A stretch of DNA of 64,000 nucleotides, from positions 124,001 through 188,000 of the forward strand of contig NZ_MASN01000052.1 in assembly GCF_001861355.1 (NCBI RefSeq). Reading direction: 5' to 3'. Origin of the DNA: Natrialba sp. SSL1 (GTDB lineage Archaea > Halobacteriota > Halobacteria > Halobacteriales > Natrialbaceae). The notes beneath the pieces were generated by a model. The model worked only from the letters and a program-made list of their open reading frames with translations. It did no database searches and was not told the origin of the DNA. Positions 1-9,673 of the stretch are shown in pieces. Every line of letters begins with the position of its first letter. The stretch's first letter is position 1. Made by a program: the position numbers and the translations under genes.

Positions 1-644
1 GGCACGTCGGTCGCGAGCCGGTAGTAGTTGTACGCGCCGGCGACGAAGACGACTGCGCCGACGAGCACGTTGTTCCAGAAGGCGGCTTCTGATGCGTCGT
101 AGATGAGCAGCGAGGCGGCGACCCAGAGCCCGAGGACGGCGATGACGGCGCTAATAAGCGAGGTGTTTCGGCGCCGCTCCTCGCTGACGATCCGTGTGTT
201 CTGATCCCGCGGGTCGCGGTCATCTGGGTTGTCGCCAACGCCGGTTCCGGAGTCGACCTCGGAGACTGGCTCGGCGTCGGCCTCGACGGCTGTACTCGAG
301 TCCGTGCTGCTGGTGGTTCTCGAGTCCGTGTTTGTGTTCGTGTCCGCGTCCGTATCCCTGTCCATGTCTGTCTCTGTGCCTGTGCTCGTGTCCGGATCTG
401 GATCTGGATCTGGGTCTGGGTCTGGATCTGAATCCGAGTTCGCCGTTATCGCTGCATCCGCCGCCGACTCCTGGTCGGACTGGTGGGACTCGCTCTCGTT
501 CTGGTTCTTGCGCTCACGCTCGTGGTCCGATGCGTGGACGTCGTCTGGACCGGAATCTGCAGGAGGACGTTCTCGATCCGACGACTGGTCCGCGTTCGAC
601 TCGGACCGGTCGGTGTCGGATGGATCTTGGTCGGGGTCACTCAT
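1..644 (-). CDS. SPW-repeat membrane protein, partial (C-terminus beyond window)
   Basis: The reading frame opens at ATG 644 on the minus strand and runs off the left edge. About the first 155 residues are a hydrophilic, very acidic low-complexity region with a run of alternating Asp-Pro/Ser-Asp and many Asp-Thr pairs. Then come a basic segment and two hydrophobic stretches (about residues 165-182 and 190-205) with the W...Y...WN...VGA pattern of SPW-repeat membrane proteins. The family has no known reaction. The long acidic N-terminus is unusual for the family and is built from hexamer-like DNA repeats near positions 385-430, so its length probably varies between strains. The assignment rests only on the first membrane pair. 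Confidence 0.6.
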   Translation of the reverse strand, partial: MSDPDQDPSDTDRSESNADQSSDRERPPADSGPDDVHASDHERERKNQNESESHQSDQESAADAAITANSDSDPDPDPDPDPDPDTSTGTETDMDRDTDADTNTNTDSRTTSSTDSSTAVEADAEPVSEVDSGTGVGDNPDDRDPRDQNTRIVSEERRRNTSLISAVIAVLGLWVAASLLIYDASEAAFWNNVLVGAVVFVAGAYNYYRLATDV

Positions 645-902
645 CGTCACTGTCGACTCGGTCGACGGGCAAAAGCGGTCACGACCGTTTCGATTTTGCA
701 GGTTCGACTCGTCGCGAGTAAGCTACTCTTACGGTGACGGCGGCCGGATCCGCGTTCGACGAGACACCTAAATTGGGGTAAATTGACGGTCACCCCGTGT
801 CTTCGGGAGCCGGTAAAAGGGAGTGGTGCGTCGTACGCGGAGCGGACCGACACCGAGTCGCGACCGATAGCGTTTTTGATCGTTCGGTACTGCTAGAGAG
901 CC

Positions 903-3900
903 GTGCACGTACGCGGAACCGTCGCGGGTGAGGTCGAGGTGCGAACGGTATCGACCAGTTACGGCGAAAGTGATCTCGCCGAGGTCCCCGTTCGACTGGC
1001 GACAGCGGCCGACGGACTCGACGATGGGAACGATGAGAACGACAGAGACAGCGGAAGCGACGCGACGACGCCCGAAGAGAATCGCGCGCAGATCACAGAG
1101 CGCAGCGGGCAGGTAACGCTCGGGGAACTCGAGTCCGAGCCTGCGTCTGGCTCCGGCCTCGATTCGAGTTCCGACTCCGATACTGACGCCGATCTCGGTG
1201 CAGCCACGGGCGCAGACGCCGATTCTGACGCCGACGGTGACATCGAGCCAACCACCGTCACGCTCTGGAACAAGTGGACCGAATCCGCGGAGCTACTCGA
1301 GCCCGGGATGGAACTGCTCGTGACGAACGCCGCGGAAGACGAGTACCAGGGCGAGCAGCGATACAAGACGACCGGCGACTCCTACGTCGTCGTCGAGCCG
1401 AGCTTTCACGTCAACGTCACCTCGATCCGCAACTGGGTCGAGTGTCCGCGTCTGTACTTCCTGAACAAGCTCTCCGGCGTGCCGCTGAACTACCCCGTGG
1501 TGAAGGGGACCCTCGTCCACGAGGTGTTCGGCGACCTGCTTCGCGGGCGCGACCTGGAGGAGTCCATCGACGCCCGCGTCGACGAGCGCGGCCTCGAACT
1601 CGGCCTGCTCGGTGAGACAGCTGACGGTGCTGCCGAGGACGTCCGCGAGAACGCGAAGGCGATCGAGGGCTGGCTCGAGCAAGGCCGCCTTACAGACGAG
1701 GATAGGGCGGCGACAGCCGCCGACAACCCGGAGCGGGCGTTCGAGCCCGCGGAGGGGAGCTGGCGTTCCGAGCAGCTGCTCATCAGCGAGACGTTCGGCA
1801 TCCGCGGGCGCGCCGACGCCATCCGCCGCGGCGCGCCGGTCGAACTCAAGACCGGGAAGAACCTCAAGAAAGAACCCCGGTTCAAGGACAAGGTGCAGGC
1901 CGCCTGCTACGCGCTGCTCCTCGAGGAGCACGGCAGCGACGTCGACACCGGCACGCTTCTCTACACCAAGAACTCCGCGCTCGACCGCAACGAGGAAACC
2001 GGCGACCTCACGCCCGCAAAGGAGTTCTCGATGGGCAGCGGGCTGCTCAAGTTCGTCGTCCGCCTGCGTAACGAAATCGCCGCGATGGAGGTCAAGGGCG
2101 ACATTCCGACCGGCTACGAGGGCAGCGCGAAGTGTGAGTACTGCTTCGAGCAGGACACCTGCATGGTCGTCTCGGGCCGGCTCGATCAGGAGTCGAAAGC
2201 CGGCCAGATCGGGCAGCCACTCCCCGCGGAGGAACGCGAGTTCTTCGAGCGCTTCTATCACGCTATCGAAGAGGAGCGTCGAGAAGTCCACCGCGAGTTC
2301 GCCAAACTCTGGGAACAGGACGCTCAGGAACGGGCCGACGACGACCGCGCGCTGATCGACCTCGCGTTCGAAGAGAGTCGGGCACTCGAGGAGGGCCGCT
2401 GGGAACTCCACGCGCGCCGGACGGGAAGTGCGACCTCGAAGCTCCGTGAGGGTGATCTGGTATTGGCGAGCGACGGGCACCCGGTTCGCGGGAGTTCCGA
2501 ACTCGCCCGAATCGAACGACTGGGGGAGCACGAGGTGGTCCTCACGGCCGACGAGCGGGTCGAAGTTACCCGCCTCGATGTCTATCCATCCGAACTCACT
2601 ACTGACCGCCTTCTCGCCGCGCTCCACGACGCGCTCCTGAAGGGAGACAAGCGGCGCAAAGACGTGCTGTTCGGCCGGGAAGAACCCGAGTTTGACGCGC
2701 CAGACGAGGTGTTCATCGACAACAACGAGGCCCAGGACGAGGCCGTGCGGAAGGCTGTCGGCGCGGAGGACTGCGCGCTGATCCATGGCCCACCCGGTAC
2801 CGGAAAGACCTACACCATCGCTCGCGCGATCCGCGCGATGGTCGAACGTGGCGAGCGCGTCCTCCTCTCGGCGTTTACGAACCGCGCGGTCGACAACGCG
2901 CTGGAGGCGCTGCTCGACCAACTCGAGGGCGTCATCGACGAGGATCGGATTATCCGCGTCGGCTCCGAGAGCGGCGTCCGCGAGGACATGCAGCCTTACC
3001 GGTTCGACCGCTCGGGCGACCCCGGCGACCGCGCCGCCGCGTTGCAGAACGCACAGGTCGTCGCCGCGACCACCGCAACCTGCGGCTCGCGAGTGATGAA
3101 GGAGCAGGCCTTCGATGTGGCGCTGGTCGACGAGGCCGCGCAGTTGACGGAGCCGGGGACCTTCGCGGCGGTCAACCTCGCGGATCGGTTCGTGCTCGTC
3201 GGGGATCACGAACAGCTTCCGCCGGTGGTTCGGGCTGAGGGCGGGACGCAAGGCGTCCCGGAGAAGGCGAGCGGCGACGAGCCGCGAGTAGCCGATCTCA
3301 CGGAGTCGCTGTTCGAGCGCCTCGTCGAACTCCACCCCGAGGCCGGCGTCATGCTCACCCAGCAGTACCGGATGAACCAGCGCATCCAGGCGTTCGCCTC
3401 GCAGGAGTTCTACGACGGCAAGCTCCGGCCCGCAGACGGCGAGGTCGCGGGGCGGACGCTCGACGACCTTGCCGGAGTCTCACGCGAGGACCTGCCAGCC
3501 AGCATTCGGGACGCCGTCTCGTTCGTCGCAGTCGAGGGCGAGGGCAGTCGGTACACGGATAGCGCCGAAGCCGCTCGAATCGCAGATCTGATCGAAGACT
3601 ATCGTGCCGCCGGCCTCGACCCGTCTGATATCGGTGTCATCGCCCCCTTCCGCGCACAGGTCTCGGAAATCTCGAGACACGTCCCCGAGGCAGTCGCTGT
3701 TGACACCGTCGACCGCTTCCAGGGCTCGAGTCAAGAGGTCATCATCGTCTCGTTCACCGCGACGGGGACGCTCGAGGGCCCCATCTTCGACGACTACCGG
3801 CGGATCAACGTCGCCCTCACCCGGCCGAAGCGCGCGCTCGTGCTCGTCGGCGATCCGAACGCACTCGAGACGGACCCGGTGTACGCACGGATGCTCGAGT

Positions 3901-3914
3901 GGGCGCGGCGCTGA
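903..3914 (+). CDS. Dna2-like nuclease/superfamily I DNA helicase
   Basis: A protein of 1003 residues starting at GTG 903. An N-terminal OB-like region (residues 1-40 and 115-170) is interrupted by an acidic low-complexity insertion (about 40-115). A RecB/Cas4-type nuclease domain follows. Its four likely 4Fe-4S cysteines are C181 (in ECPRLYF), C411, C414 and C420. The C-terminal half is a superfamily I helicase with Walker A GPPGTGKT at 629-636 and Walker B DEAAQ starting at D743. This architecture matches eukaryotic/archaeal Dna2, which trims flaps and resects DNA ends using ATP. An AT-rich TATA-like stretch about 25-30 nt upstream suggests a nearly leaderless mRNA. Family and domains are well supported; the exact cellular role is inferred. 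Confidence 0.9.
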   Translation: MHVRGTVAGEVEVRTVSTSYGESDLAEVPVRLATAADGLDDGNDENDRDSGSDATTPEENRAQITERSGQVTLGELESEPASGSGLDSSSDSDTDADLGAATGADADSDADGDIEPTTVTLWNKWTESAELLEPGMELLVTNAAEDEYQGEQRYKTTGDSYVVVEPSFHVNVTSIRNWVECPRLYFLNKLSGVPLNYPVVKGTLVHEVFGDLLRGRDLEESIDARVDERGLELGLLGETADGAAEDVRENAKAIEGWLEQGRLTDEDRAATAADNPERAFEPAEGSWRSEQLLISETFGIRGRADAIRRGAPVELKTGKNLKKEPRFKDKVQAACYALLLEEHGSDVDTGTLLYTKNSALDRNEETGDLTPAKEFSMGSGLLKFVVRLRNEIAAMEVKGDIPTGYEGSAKCEYCFEQDTCMVVSGRLDQESKAGQIGQPLPAEEREFFERFYHAIEEERREVHREFAKLWEQDAQERADDDRALIDLAFEESRALEEGRWELHARRTGSATSKLREGDLVLASDGHPVRGSSELARIERLGEHEVVLTADERVEVTRLDVYPSELTTDRLLAALHDALLKGDKRRKDVLFGREEPEFDAPDEVFIDNNEAQDEAVRKAVGAEDCALIHGPPGTGKTYTIARAIRAMVERGERVLLSAFTNRAVDNALEALLDQLEGVIDEDRIIRVGSESGVREDMQPYRFDRSGDPGDRAAALQNAQVVAATTATCGSRVMKEQAFDVALVDEAAQLTEPGTFAAVNLADRFVLVGDHEQLPPVVRAEGGTQGVPEKASGDEPRVADLTESLFERLVELHPEAGVMLTQQYRMNQRIQAFASQEFYDGKLRPADGEVAGRTLDDLAGVSREDLPASIRDAVSFVAVEGEGSRYTDSAEAARIADLIEDYRAAGLDPSDIGVIAPFRAQVSEISRHVPEAVAVDTVDRFQGSSQEVIIVSFTATGTLEGPIFDDYRRINVALTRPKRALVLVGDPNALETDPVYARMLEWARR

Positions 3915-4005
3915 CAGCGGACCGGTCACTGATCCCGATCAGCATCACGAACGTCGAACCGGGACGCAGGACTAGTTTTACCGCCCCCGCCGGTGTGCGA
4001 TTGCT

Positions 4006-5172
4006 ATGCTCGATCGGACGCGCCGTTCCATTCGGCGGGCGACCACACAGCACCAACCCAGTGCACGGGTCGTCGTCTGGCTCGTCACCGCCATCGCGGT
4101 GGTCTCTATTGCGACTGGCCTGCTCGCGATCATCACGCAGCCGTCGGTCGATGCCGGCGGCACGGTCGGTCTCCTTCAGTCGGCCGCCGAGTTCAGCGGC
4201 ACCGTCCTCGGCTTCGCACTGCTCGTGACCGCCTGGGGGATGCGCCGAGGCTACCGGCTGGCCTACCTCGCTGCGGCAGCACTCATCCTCCTCGCTGCTG
4301 CACACGGCGTCGTCCAGTCACGGTGGCTATCGGTGCCGCTCGTCATCCTCTCGATCGGCGGGCTGGTCGTGTTGGCCTTTACGAGCGCGCGATTCACCCG
4401 CTCGAGTGCACTCACACCGACCCAGATGGGGAGTCTCGTCGCCATCGTCGGCGTCGGCTGTTACGGCATCGCCGGCGCGTACGCGCTCCGACACGAGTTC
4501 AGCGAACTGCACACCGTCGTCGACGCGACGTATTTTACAGTCGTAACGGCGAGCACGGTCGGCTACGGCGACGTCCACCCGACGAGCGAGGCCGGCCGCC
4601 TGTTCGCCATCTCGCTCGCTATCCTCGGCCCGACGACCGTCGCCGTCGCCGCCGGCAGTCTGTTTGGGCCCGGTCTGCAGGCCCGACTCACGAGGACCGG
4701 TCAGCGGGCGGCGGCACACACGAGAGAACAGACCCCTCACGAGCGCGTCGTCGTCCTCGGAACCGCCGGCCCGGTCTCGAACGTCGTGGCCGAACTCGCG
4801 AGTCGCAAGTCATCGGTGCTCGTGGTGACGGCCGACGACGAGAACGGGGCTGAGCAGACAACTGAGGACCGAACAGGTGAAACTACCGTCCGCATCGGCG
4901 ACCCAACCGATGAAGAGGTACTCGAGTCCGCCCGTCTTGACGAGGCCGATGCAGTGCTTGTGGCGACGGGTGAGCCCGCCCAGGATAGCTACGCCGTGTT
5001 GCTGGCGCGCGACAGAACGGACGCGAGAATCGTTGCGATTACCGAGGACGCGTCGGCGGGAGCACTCGATCGGGCCGGCGCTGACGTGGTCCTCTCTCCC
5101 GCGCAGGTACTGACGAACGCAGCGGTTGACGCGACGCTCGGGGCAGGAGAAAACGAGGGTTACTCGTCCTGA
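4006..5172 (+). CDS. Voltage-gated-type potassium channel with NAD-binding-like C-terminal domain
   Basis: A 388-residue membrane protein. Roughly six hydrophobic segments occupy residues 20-225. A pore loop with the K+ selectivity filter TVGYGD (184-189) lies between the last two. The cytoplasmic C-terminus (about 245-385) resembles a TrkA-N/RCK Rossmann domain, starting at RVVVLGTAGPVSNV, but the usual GxGxxG is replaced by GTAGPV, so nucleotide binding may be altered. Expected role: K+ flux control at the plasma membrane, important for a salt-in halophile. The 3' end overlaps the convergent AIR-synthase-like gene by 13 bp. Confidence 0.88.
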   Translation: MLDRTRRSIRRATTQHQPSARVVVWLVTAIAVVSIATGLLAIITQPSVDAGGTVGLLQSAAEFSGTVLGFALLVTAWGMRRGYRLAYLAAAALILLAAAHGVVQSRWLSVPLVILSIGGLVVLAFTSARFTRSSALTPTQMGSLVAIVGVGCYGIAGAYALRHEFSELHTVVDATYFTVVTASTVGYGDVHPTSEAGRLFAISLAILGPTTVAVAAGSLFGPGLQARLTRTGQRAAAHTREQTPHERVVVLGTAGPVSNVVAELASRKSSVLVVTADDENGAEQTTEDRTGETTVRIGDPTDEEVLESARLDEADAVLVATGEPAQDSYAVLLARDRTDARIVAITEDASAGALDRAGADVVLSPAQVLTNAAVDATLGAGENEGYSS

Positions 5173-6173
5173 GCGGCGTCGGCAGCCTCCCAGAGCGGAT
5201 AGAGGTCGTCCTGAATTGGCTCCGTAATCGTCTCGCCGTCGAGGTGGAGCGCCGGTTCGCTGTCGGCGTCGGCGTCGGTATCGCTGCCGGGATCCCGAAC
5301 GACACCGATCGATTCGGCCTCGATACCCGCCTCCGAGAGCGTTTGCAGGCACTCCGCGGCTGACTCGTCCGGAACGGTCGCGAGCAGCGCACCAGACCCG
5401 AAGATCCGCAGTGGATCGACGCCTGCGGCTTCACACAGCGTCACCGTCTCCTCGCGAACCGGAATCGCGTCCGCGTCCACCTCGAGTCGAACGTCCGATG
5501 CACGGGCGAGCTCGAGTAGCCCCGCAGCGACGCCGCCCTCGGTCGGGTCGTGCATCGCCGTCGCGAACTCGCGGACGATGCGGGCGTCGGGGACGACGCT
5601 GATCTCCTCGAGGAACGACTCGGCGCGGGTTCGGGTCTCTTCGTCCACGCCGAGTTCGTCGCCGAAGTCGGCGGTGAGAATCGCGGTGCCCTCGACGCCG
5701 GCGGCTTTCGTGATGATGACGCGGTCGCCGGGTTCGGCACCGCCGGTCGGGACGAACCGCTCGGCGGCACCCATCGCGGTCAGCGAGACCAGCGGGCGCT
5801 CGAGTTGGTCGACGTATTCGGAGTGGCCACCGACGATGGATGCGCCGACTTCGCTGGCGGCGGTGTCCAGATCAGTCGTGATCGTCTCGATCGACACGCT
5901 CTCGTCGGGCAGCAGGATGACGACGGTCAGCCAGCGCGGGTCCGCGCCGGAGGCGGCGACATCGTTGCAGGCGACGTAGACGCCGAGCGAGCCGACCTGC
6001 GAGGCCGCGAGCGAGATCGGGTCGGAGCTGACGACCAGCGTGCCGCCGGGCCAATCGACGGCAGCGGCGTCCTCGCCATCTGCAGGTCCCTGCATGACTG
6101 TTTCGTCCGCGTCGGCCCCCGTCCGATCGAAGACGTGTGCGAGCAAGTCGTCCGGCGACACCTTCCCGGGCAT
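5160..6173 (-). CDS. AIR synthase-related (HypE/PurM-like) protein
   Basis: 337 residues with the two-domain fold of AIR synthase-related proteins. The N-terminal half has the conserved DPIS...GVYVACNDVAASGADPRW segment (substrate/ATP-binding side). The C-terminal half begins around GDRVIITKAAGVEGTAIL and includes MHDPTEGGV. These motifs are shared by PurM, HypE, SelD and ThiL; which reaction this paralogue performs cannot be told from sequence. No hydrogenase maturation genes lie nearby, so a HypE role is unlikely. A short acidic repeat (DTDADADSEP) lies near the C-terminus. It is convergent with the K+ channel gene. Confidence 0.82.
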   Translation of the reverse strand: MPGKVSPDDLLAHVFDRTGADADETVMQGPADGEDAAAVDWPGGTLVVSSDPISLAASQVGSLGVYVACNDVAASGADPRWLTVVILLPDESVSIETITTDLDTAASEVGASIVGGHSEYVDQLERPLVSLTAMGAAERFVPTGGAEPGDRVIITKAAGVEGTAILTADFGDELGVDEETRTRAESFLEEISVVPDARIVREFATAMHDPTEGGVAAGLLELARASDVRLEVDADAIPVREETVTLCEAAGVDPLRIFGSGALLATVPDESAAECLQTLSEAGIEAESIGVVRDPGSDTDADADSEPALHLDGETITEPIQDDLYPLWEAADAAQDE

Positions 6174-6338
6174 ATCACGGAATGAGAGGAAGGGCGGCTT
6201 GTACCTGTCGACGGTTGCAAACGAGTTCGTTTCCCGGCTGCAGTCAGAACCTGAGACAACAGTCGCCCGGAAGTCAGGAGACTGACCGAACCGGAGAGCA
6301 GTTACAGTAACAGGTCAGTGAACAGTTACAGCGACAGC

Positions 6339-7349
6339 TCAGTGCACGCTTTCTGCGGGCGCAAGCACGTCCATCGTCTGTGTCACGTCCGCTTCGTCGG
6401 CCTCGCGCGGGAAACTCACTGCGACCGCGTCGATACCGTCGACCGCCTCGTAGCGCTCAACCTGTTCGCGGACTTCCGCCGGAGTGCCGGCCGCACACAG
6501 ATCGTCCAGAATCGCCTCGTCGACGAGTTCGAGTGCCCGCTCGCGGTCACCCGCCTGCCAGGCGTCGTGAATCTCGGGTGCCTCATCGTACCCCTGGCGC
6601 TCGAGTGCATCCCGATAGAACGTCCCCATTCCGCCGATGTAGAACGCGGTGTGCTGGCGCGCGAGGTCGCGGGCGCGGTCGGCGTCCTCGAGTGCACAGC
6701 AGGTGACACCGATCGTGACCTGCACGTCGTCGGGGTCGCGGTCGCCGAGGTCTGCACCGCGCTCGATGTCTTCGATCCGATCCGACACGCCCTCGGGGGT
6801 GAGCATGATGCCGTGCCAGCCGTCGGCGAAGCGGCCAGCGAGTTCGACGGCCTTGGGGCCCATGCCGGTTACCTCGACGGGAGGCGACGGGTCGGGCACC
6901 TCGCAGCGAAGCCGGAAGCCGGACAGCGAGAAGTAGTCACCGTCGTACTCGACTGGCTCGCCCGAGAGCACCGCACGGACGATATCAACCGTCTCGCGCG
7001 TTCGCTTGAGCGGGTTGCCGTACTCGATGCCGTGCCAGTTCTCGATCACGACGGGGCCGCTCGGCCCGAGTCCGAGGCGGAAGCGGCCGTCGGAGACCTC
7101 CTGCAGCGTGGCAGCGGTCTGGCCGAGCAGCGCGGGTGATCGCGAGTAGGTGTTGACGATACTCGAGCCGAGGTCGATTTCGTCAGTACGCTCGGCGATC
7201 GAGGTCAGGACGGTGACTGCGTCCCGTCCCCAGGTTTCGGGGAGCCAGGCGCAGTCGTAGCCGCCCGCTTCGGCTGTCTGGGCGTACTCGACGAGTGAAT
7301 CGACGCTGGGCTGGGCAGCGACCGGCAGGTGGACGTCTCGCTCAGTCAT
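6339..7349 (-). CDS. LLM-class F420-dependent oxidoreductase (TIGR04024-like)
   Basis: 336 residues of the luciferase-like monooxygenase TIM barrel family. The N-terminus (LPVAAQPSVDSLVEYAQTAE...AWLPETWG) and the GRFRLGLGPSGPVVIENWHG segment are typical of haloarchaeal F420-dependent members. The cofactor is probably F420 rather than FMN, from family knowledge, and the substrate is unknown. It lies on the minus strand just downstream of an SDR oxidoreductase, at the edge of the aromatic/acyl-CoA catabolic island, so an oxidation or reduction in that catabolism is plausible but unproven. Confidence 0.82.
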   Translation of the reverse strand: MTERDVHLPVAAQPSVDSLVEYAQTAEAGGYDCAWLPETWGRDAVTVLTSIAERTDEIDLGSSIVNTYSRSPALLGQTAATLQEVSDGRFRLGLGPSGPVVIENWHGIEYGNPLKRTRETVDIVRAVLSGEPVEYDGDYFSLSGFRLRCEVPDPSPPVEVTGMGPKAVELAGRFADGWHGIMLTPEGVSDRIEDIERGADLGDRDPDDVQVTIGVTCCALEDADRARDLARQHTAFYIGGMGTFYRDALERQGYDEAPEIHDAWQAGDRERALELVDEAILDDLCAAGTPAEVREQVERYEAVDGIDAVAVSFPREADEADVTQTMDVLAPAESVH

Positions 7350-7420
7350 ACAGGATCTAGTTCATAATCGGCTGACAGTGATTTGAGTGTGTGGGAACTG
7401 GTGGCGATAGCGAGGGTGGT

Positions 7421-8221
7421 TTAGATTTCGCGATCCTCGCTAAGCTGTGGGACGCCCTGTGCGGTGATCGTCTCGCCGACGACGTAGGAGGCGGCCGGAC
7501 TGGCGAGGAACTGCGTAATGTCGGCGATCTCGTCGACGGTGCCGATACGCCGCGCGACCTCCTCGCGGTCGATGTTCTCGGCGGAGACGCCCATCTGGCT
7601 CTCGACGCCCGGCGTCGCGACGAAGCCCGGCGCGATGCAGTTGACGCGCACGTCGTCGTGAGCCCACTCGTAGGACAGCGTCGACGTGAGGTTGACGACC
7701 GCCGCCTTGGCCGCGCCGTAGGGACTCATCAGCGGCGAGCCGCGCTGGCCCGCAACGCTCGCGAAGTTGATGACGGAGCCGCCGCCATCCTTCAGATACT
7801 CTTCTGCCGCGTGAGTGCAGTGGTAGGTCCCGTGAAGGTTGATATCGACGATGGTCTTCCAGCCGTTCGGCGAAATATCGTCGAAGTCGGCCATGAACGA
7901 CGCACCCGCGTTGTTCACCAGCACGTCGAGACCACCGAACTGCTCGACAGTCGCCTCGACGAGCGCCTCGACAGCCTCGCGGTCGGTCACGTCGCACTCG
8001 AGTGCCAGCGCCTCGCCGGGCAGTTCGCTCTCGTTGATCGCCTCGGCGACCGGGTCGACGTTTGCCTGCTCGCGCGAGCAGACCACCACGTCGACGCCGT
8101 CCGCAGCGAACCGCTTTGCGATTCCCTTGCCGATGCCACTCGAGGAGCCGGTGATGATGGCGACATCGCCGTCGACGCTGAACTGTGCCGTGCTCGCGTC
8201 GGTTTCCGGTCTCGTACTCAT
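7421..8221 (-). CDS. SDR family NAD(P)-dependent oxidoreductase
   Basis: 266 residues from ATG 8221; an in-frame GTG at 8227 is less likely. It is a classical short-chain dehydrogenase: cofactor motif TGSSSGIG near the N-terminus, NNAG in the middle, catalytic Ser in NFASVAG and the YGAAK Tyr-Lys pair, then the PG...TP substrate loop. It probably oxidises or reduces a hydroxyacyl or alcohol group. It is followed by the F420-type oxidoreductase on the same strand with about 70 bp between them. Upstream, the promoter region shared with the divergent HAD gene holds three evenly spaced ATTGTTA repeats. Confidence 0.9.
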   Translation of the reverse strand: MSTRPETDASTAQFSVDGDVAIITGSSSGIGKGIAKRFAADGVDVVVCSREQANVDPVAEAINESELPGEALALECDVTDREAVEALVEATVEQFGGLDVLVNNAGASFMADFDDISPNGWKTIVDINLHGTYHCTHAAEEYLKDGGGSVINFASVAGQRGSPLMSPYGAAKAAVVNLTSTLSYEWAHDDVRVNCIAPGFVATPGVESQMGVSAENIDREEVARRIGTVDEIADITQFLASPAASYVVGETITAQGVPQLSEDREI

Positions 8222-8254
8222 ACGCACTCACCCGCTTGTCGCAGTTTCGCTACC

Positions 8255-8321
8255 ATTGTTAGCAACATCAACCGATATGCAGACATTGTTAATAAAGATA
8301 GGGTCATAACCCGTATTGTTA
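8255..8321. promoter_or_regulatory. Triple ATTGTTA direct repeat, 30-bp period, between SDR and HAD genes
   Basis: ATTGTTA occurs at 8255-8261, 8285-8291 and 8315-8321, each exactly 30 bp apart, in the AT-rich promoter region between the divergent SDR (start 8221) and HAD (start 8484) genes. Three helical turns of spacing would place the repeats on one face of the DNA, as expected for an operator bound cooperatively. No cognate regulator is identified. Confidence 0.5.
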
Positions 8322-8483
8322 AGTAAGCACCACGACAGTGTGAAGCAGAGACAGCGACCGGAACCAGGCGGCCACAGGAGACTCCACCGATGAGAGGAAT
8401 ACGGACACGACGGCACAGCAGACGGTCGGCCAGTACGCATCGACAGTCGGGCGCTCCCGCTGCTCATCACATGGTGCGGTCCC

Positions 8484-9239
8484 ATGGCGATCAGTCCACA
8501 ATCCACCACAACGGAGGAGAGCAGCGTGAGTAGCGGCGTTGACGAAGAACCCAACGAGTGGGAGGCCGTCTTCTGGGACATCGGCGGCGTCATCCTCGAC
8601 CTCGAGTCCGTTCAGGCAGCCCACGCCGCGGCCATCGAGGAGTTCTGTGAGCGACGCGAACTCGAGACACCGACCGACGAGGCGGTCGAGACCTGGCGAA
8701 CGGCGGTTGGCGAGCACTTTCGCGAACGAGACGGCACTGAGTTCAGAGCCGCGCGCGAGGCCTACGCGGTGGGATTCGAGGCCGTCGCCGGCGAACCCGT
8801 CCCGCGCGAGACGTGGCAGCCCGCGTTCGAGAAAACCGTCCAGGAGACCATCGAACCAGTGCCGGGAGTCGTCGAGGCAATCGAGGGCCTCGCCGACCGT
8901 GACCTCCACGTCGGCGTCATCAGCGACGTGGACGACGAGGCCGGCCGCGAGATGCTCGCCCAGTTCGACCTCCGCGAACAGTTCGATTCGATCACGACCT
9001 CGGAGGAAGTGGGCCGAACCAAACCCGACCCCGATATTTTCGAGACCGCACTCGAGAAGGCCAACGTGTCGCCTGAGCGGTCGCTGATGATCGGTGACCG
9101 GTACGACCACGACGTGAAGGGGGCCGCTGAGGTGGGGATGCACGGCGTCGCGTTCGGGGCCGAGGAGGGACCTGCGGTTTCCTATCGGATCGCTTCGCCG
9201 CTGGAGGTACTCGAGATCGTCGGCACTGCGGAGCGGTAG
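8484..9239 (+). CDS. HAD-superfamily hydrolase
   Basis: 251 residues. After a disordered N-terminus of about 26 residues comes HAD motif I, FWDIGGVI, with nucleophile D32. The usual second Asp (+2) is a Gly, as in several dehalogenase/YihX-like HADs. Motif II is near ISDVDD, motif III is the Lys of GRTKPDPD and motif IV is GDRYDHDVKGA. A helical cap lies between motifs I and II. Substrate unknown. It is divergent from the SDR gene and probably shares its regulatory region. The start at 8484 gives a longer N-terminus than needed; no better ATG lies before the catalytic Asp. Confidence 0.85.
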   Translation: MAISPQSTTTEESSVSSGVDEEPNEWEAVFWDIGGVILDLESVQAAHAAAIEEFCERRELETPTDEAVETWRTAVGEHFRERDGTEFRAAREAYAVGFEAVAGEPVPRETWQPAFEKTVQETIEPVPGVVEAIEGLADRDLHVGVISDVDDEAGREMLAQFDLREQFDSITTSEEVGRTKPDPDIFETALEKANVSPERSLMIGDRYDHDVKGAAEVGMHGVAFGAEEGPAVSYRIASPLEVLEIVGTAER

Positions 9240-9355
9240 GGGTCGGTACTGCGAAACAGGAGGGAGTCAGCACTGCGGAACGGGAGGGAGTCGGACGTGG
9301 GCTGGGCGTGGGCGTGAGCAGCCCATTCTGGTGACGGCCGATTCGGGGTTTGTGT

Positions 9356-9673
9356 CTATTGGGTCCCAGCGTACAGCAACGAGCCCAGACTGAGCCCCGC
9401 AGCGAAAGACTGCAGTGTCGCCTCGTCGTCGGCCGTCCAGACGAGTGCGGCTCCGATCGGCCACCAGCTGACCGTGAGAAGTGCGTACCGGCCCGGATGA
9501 TCGCGAATCCGGCCGACGTAGCGTCGTTGTAGCCCGCGGTACAGGAAGCCGGCACCGAGTCCAATCAAAAAGTAACTGCTCACGAGACCGCGCTCGGAGC
9601 GGGCGGCGACCGCGAGGTTCCAGACTGCCGTCGCGCCGTCGATGATGCGACTGAGTGTCCTGAGACGACCCAT
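9356..9673 (-). CDS. Small membrane protein, unknown function
   Basis: 105 residues from ATG 9673; the open frame extends further upstream but that part is not protein-like. Hydrophobic segments lie at about 35-50 (SSYFLIGLGAGFLY), 65-80 (ALLTVSWWPIGAALVW) and 88-103. A short amphipathic N-terminus precedes them. I do not recognise a family. It sits in convergent orientation to the HAD gene and upstream of a phosphotransferase on the other strand. Confidence 0.55.
   Translation of the reverse strand: MGRLRTLSRIIDGATAVWNLAVAARSERGLVSSYFLIGLGAGFLYRGLQRRYVGRIRDHPGRYALLTVSWWPIGAALVWTADDEATLQSFAAGLSLGSLLYAGTQ

Noticed and set aside
229-771. 180-residue plus-strand frame rich in Ser/Val
   Set aside because: It is the antisense reading of the acidic repeat in the SPW gene.
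1293-3335. 680-residue open frame on the minus strand
   Set aside because: Antisense to the Dna2-like gene, whose cysteine cluster and helicase motifs are clear on the plus strand.
5550-6185. 211-residue plus-strand frame
   Set aside because: Shadow of the AIR-synthase-like gene; no motif.
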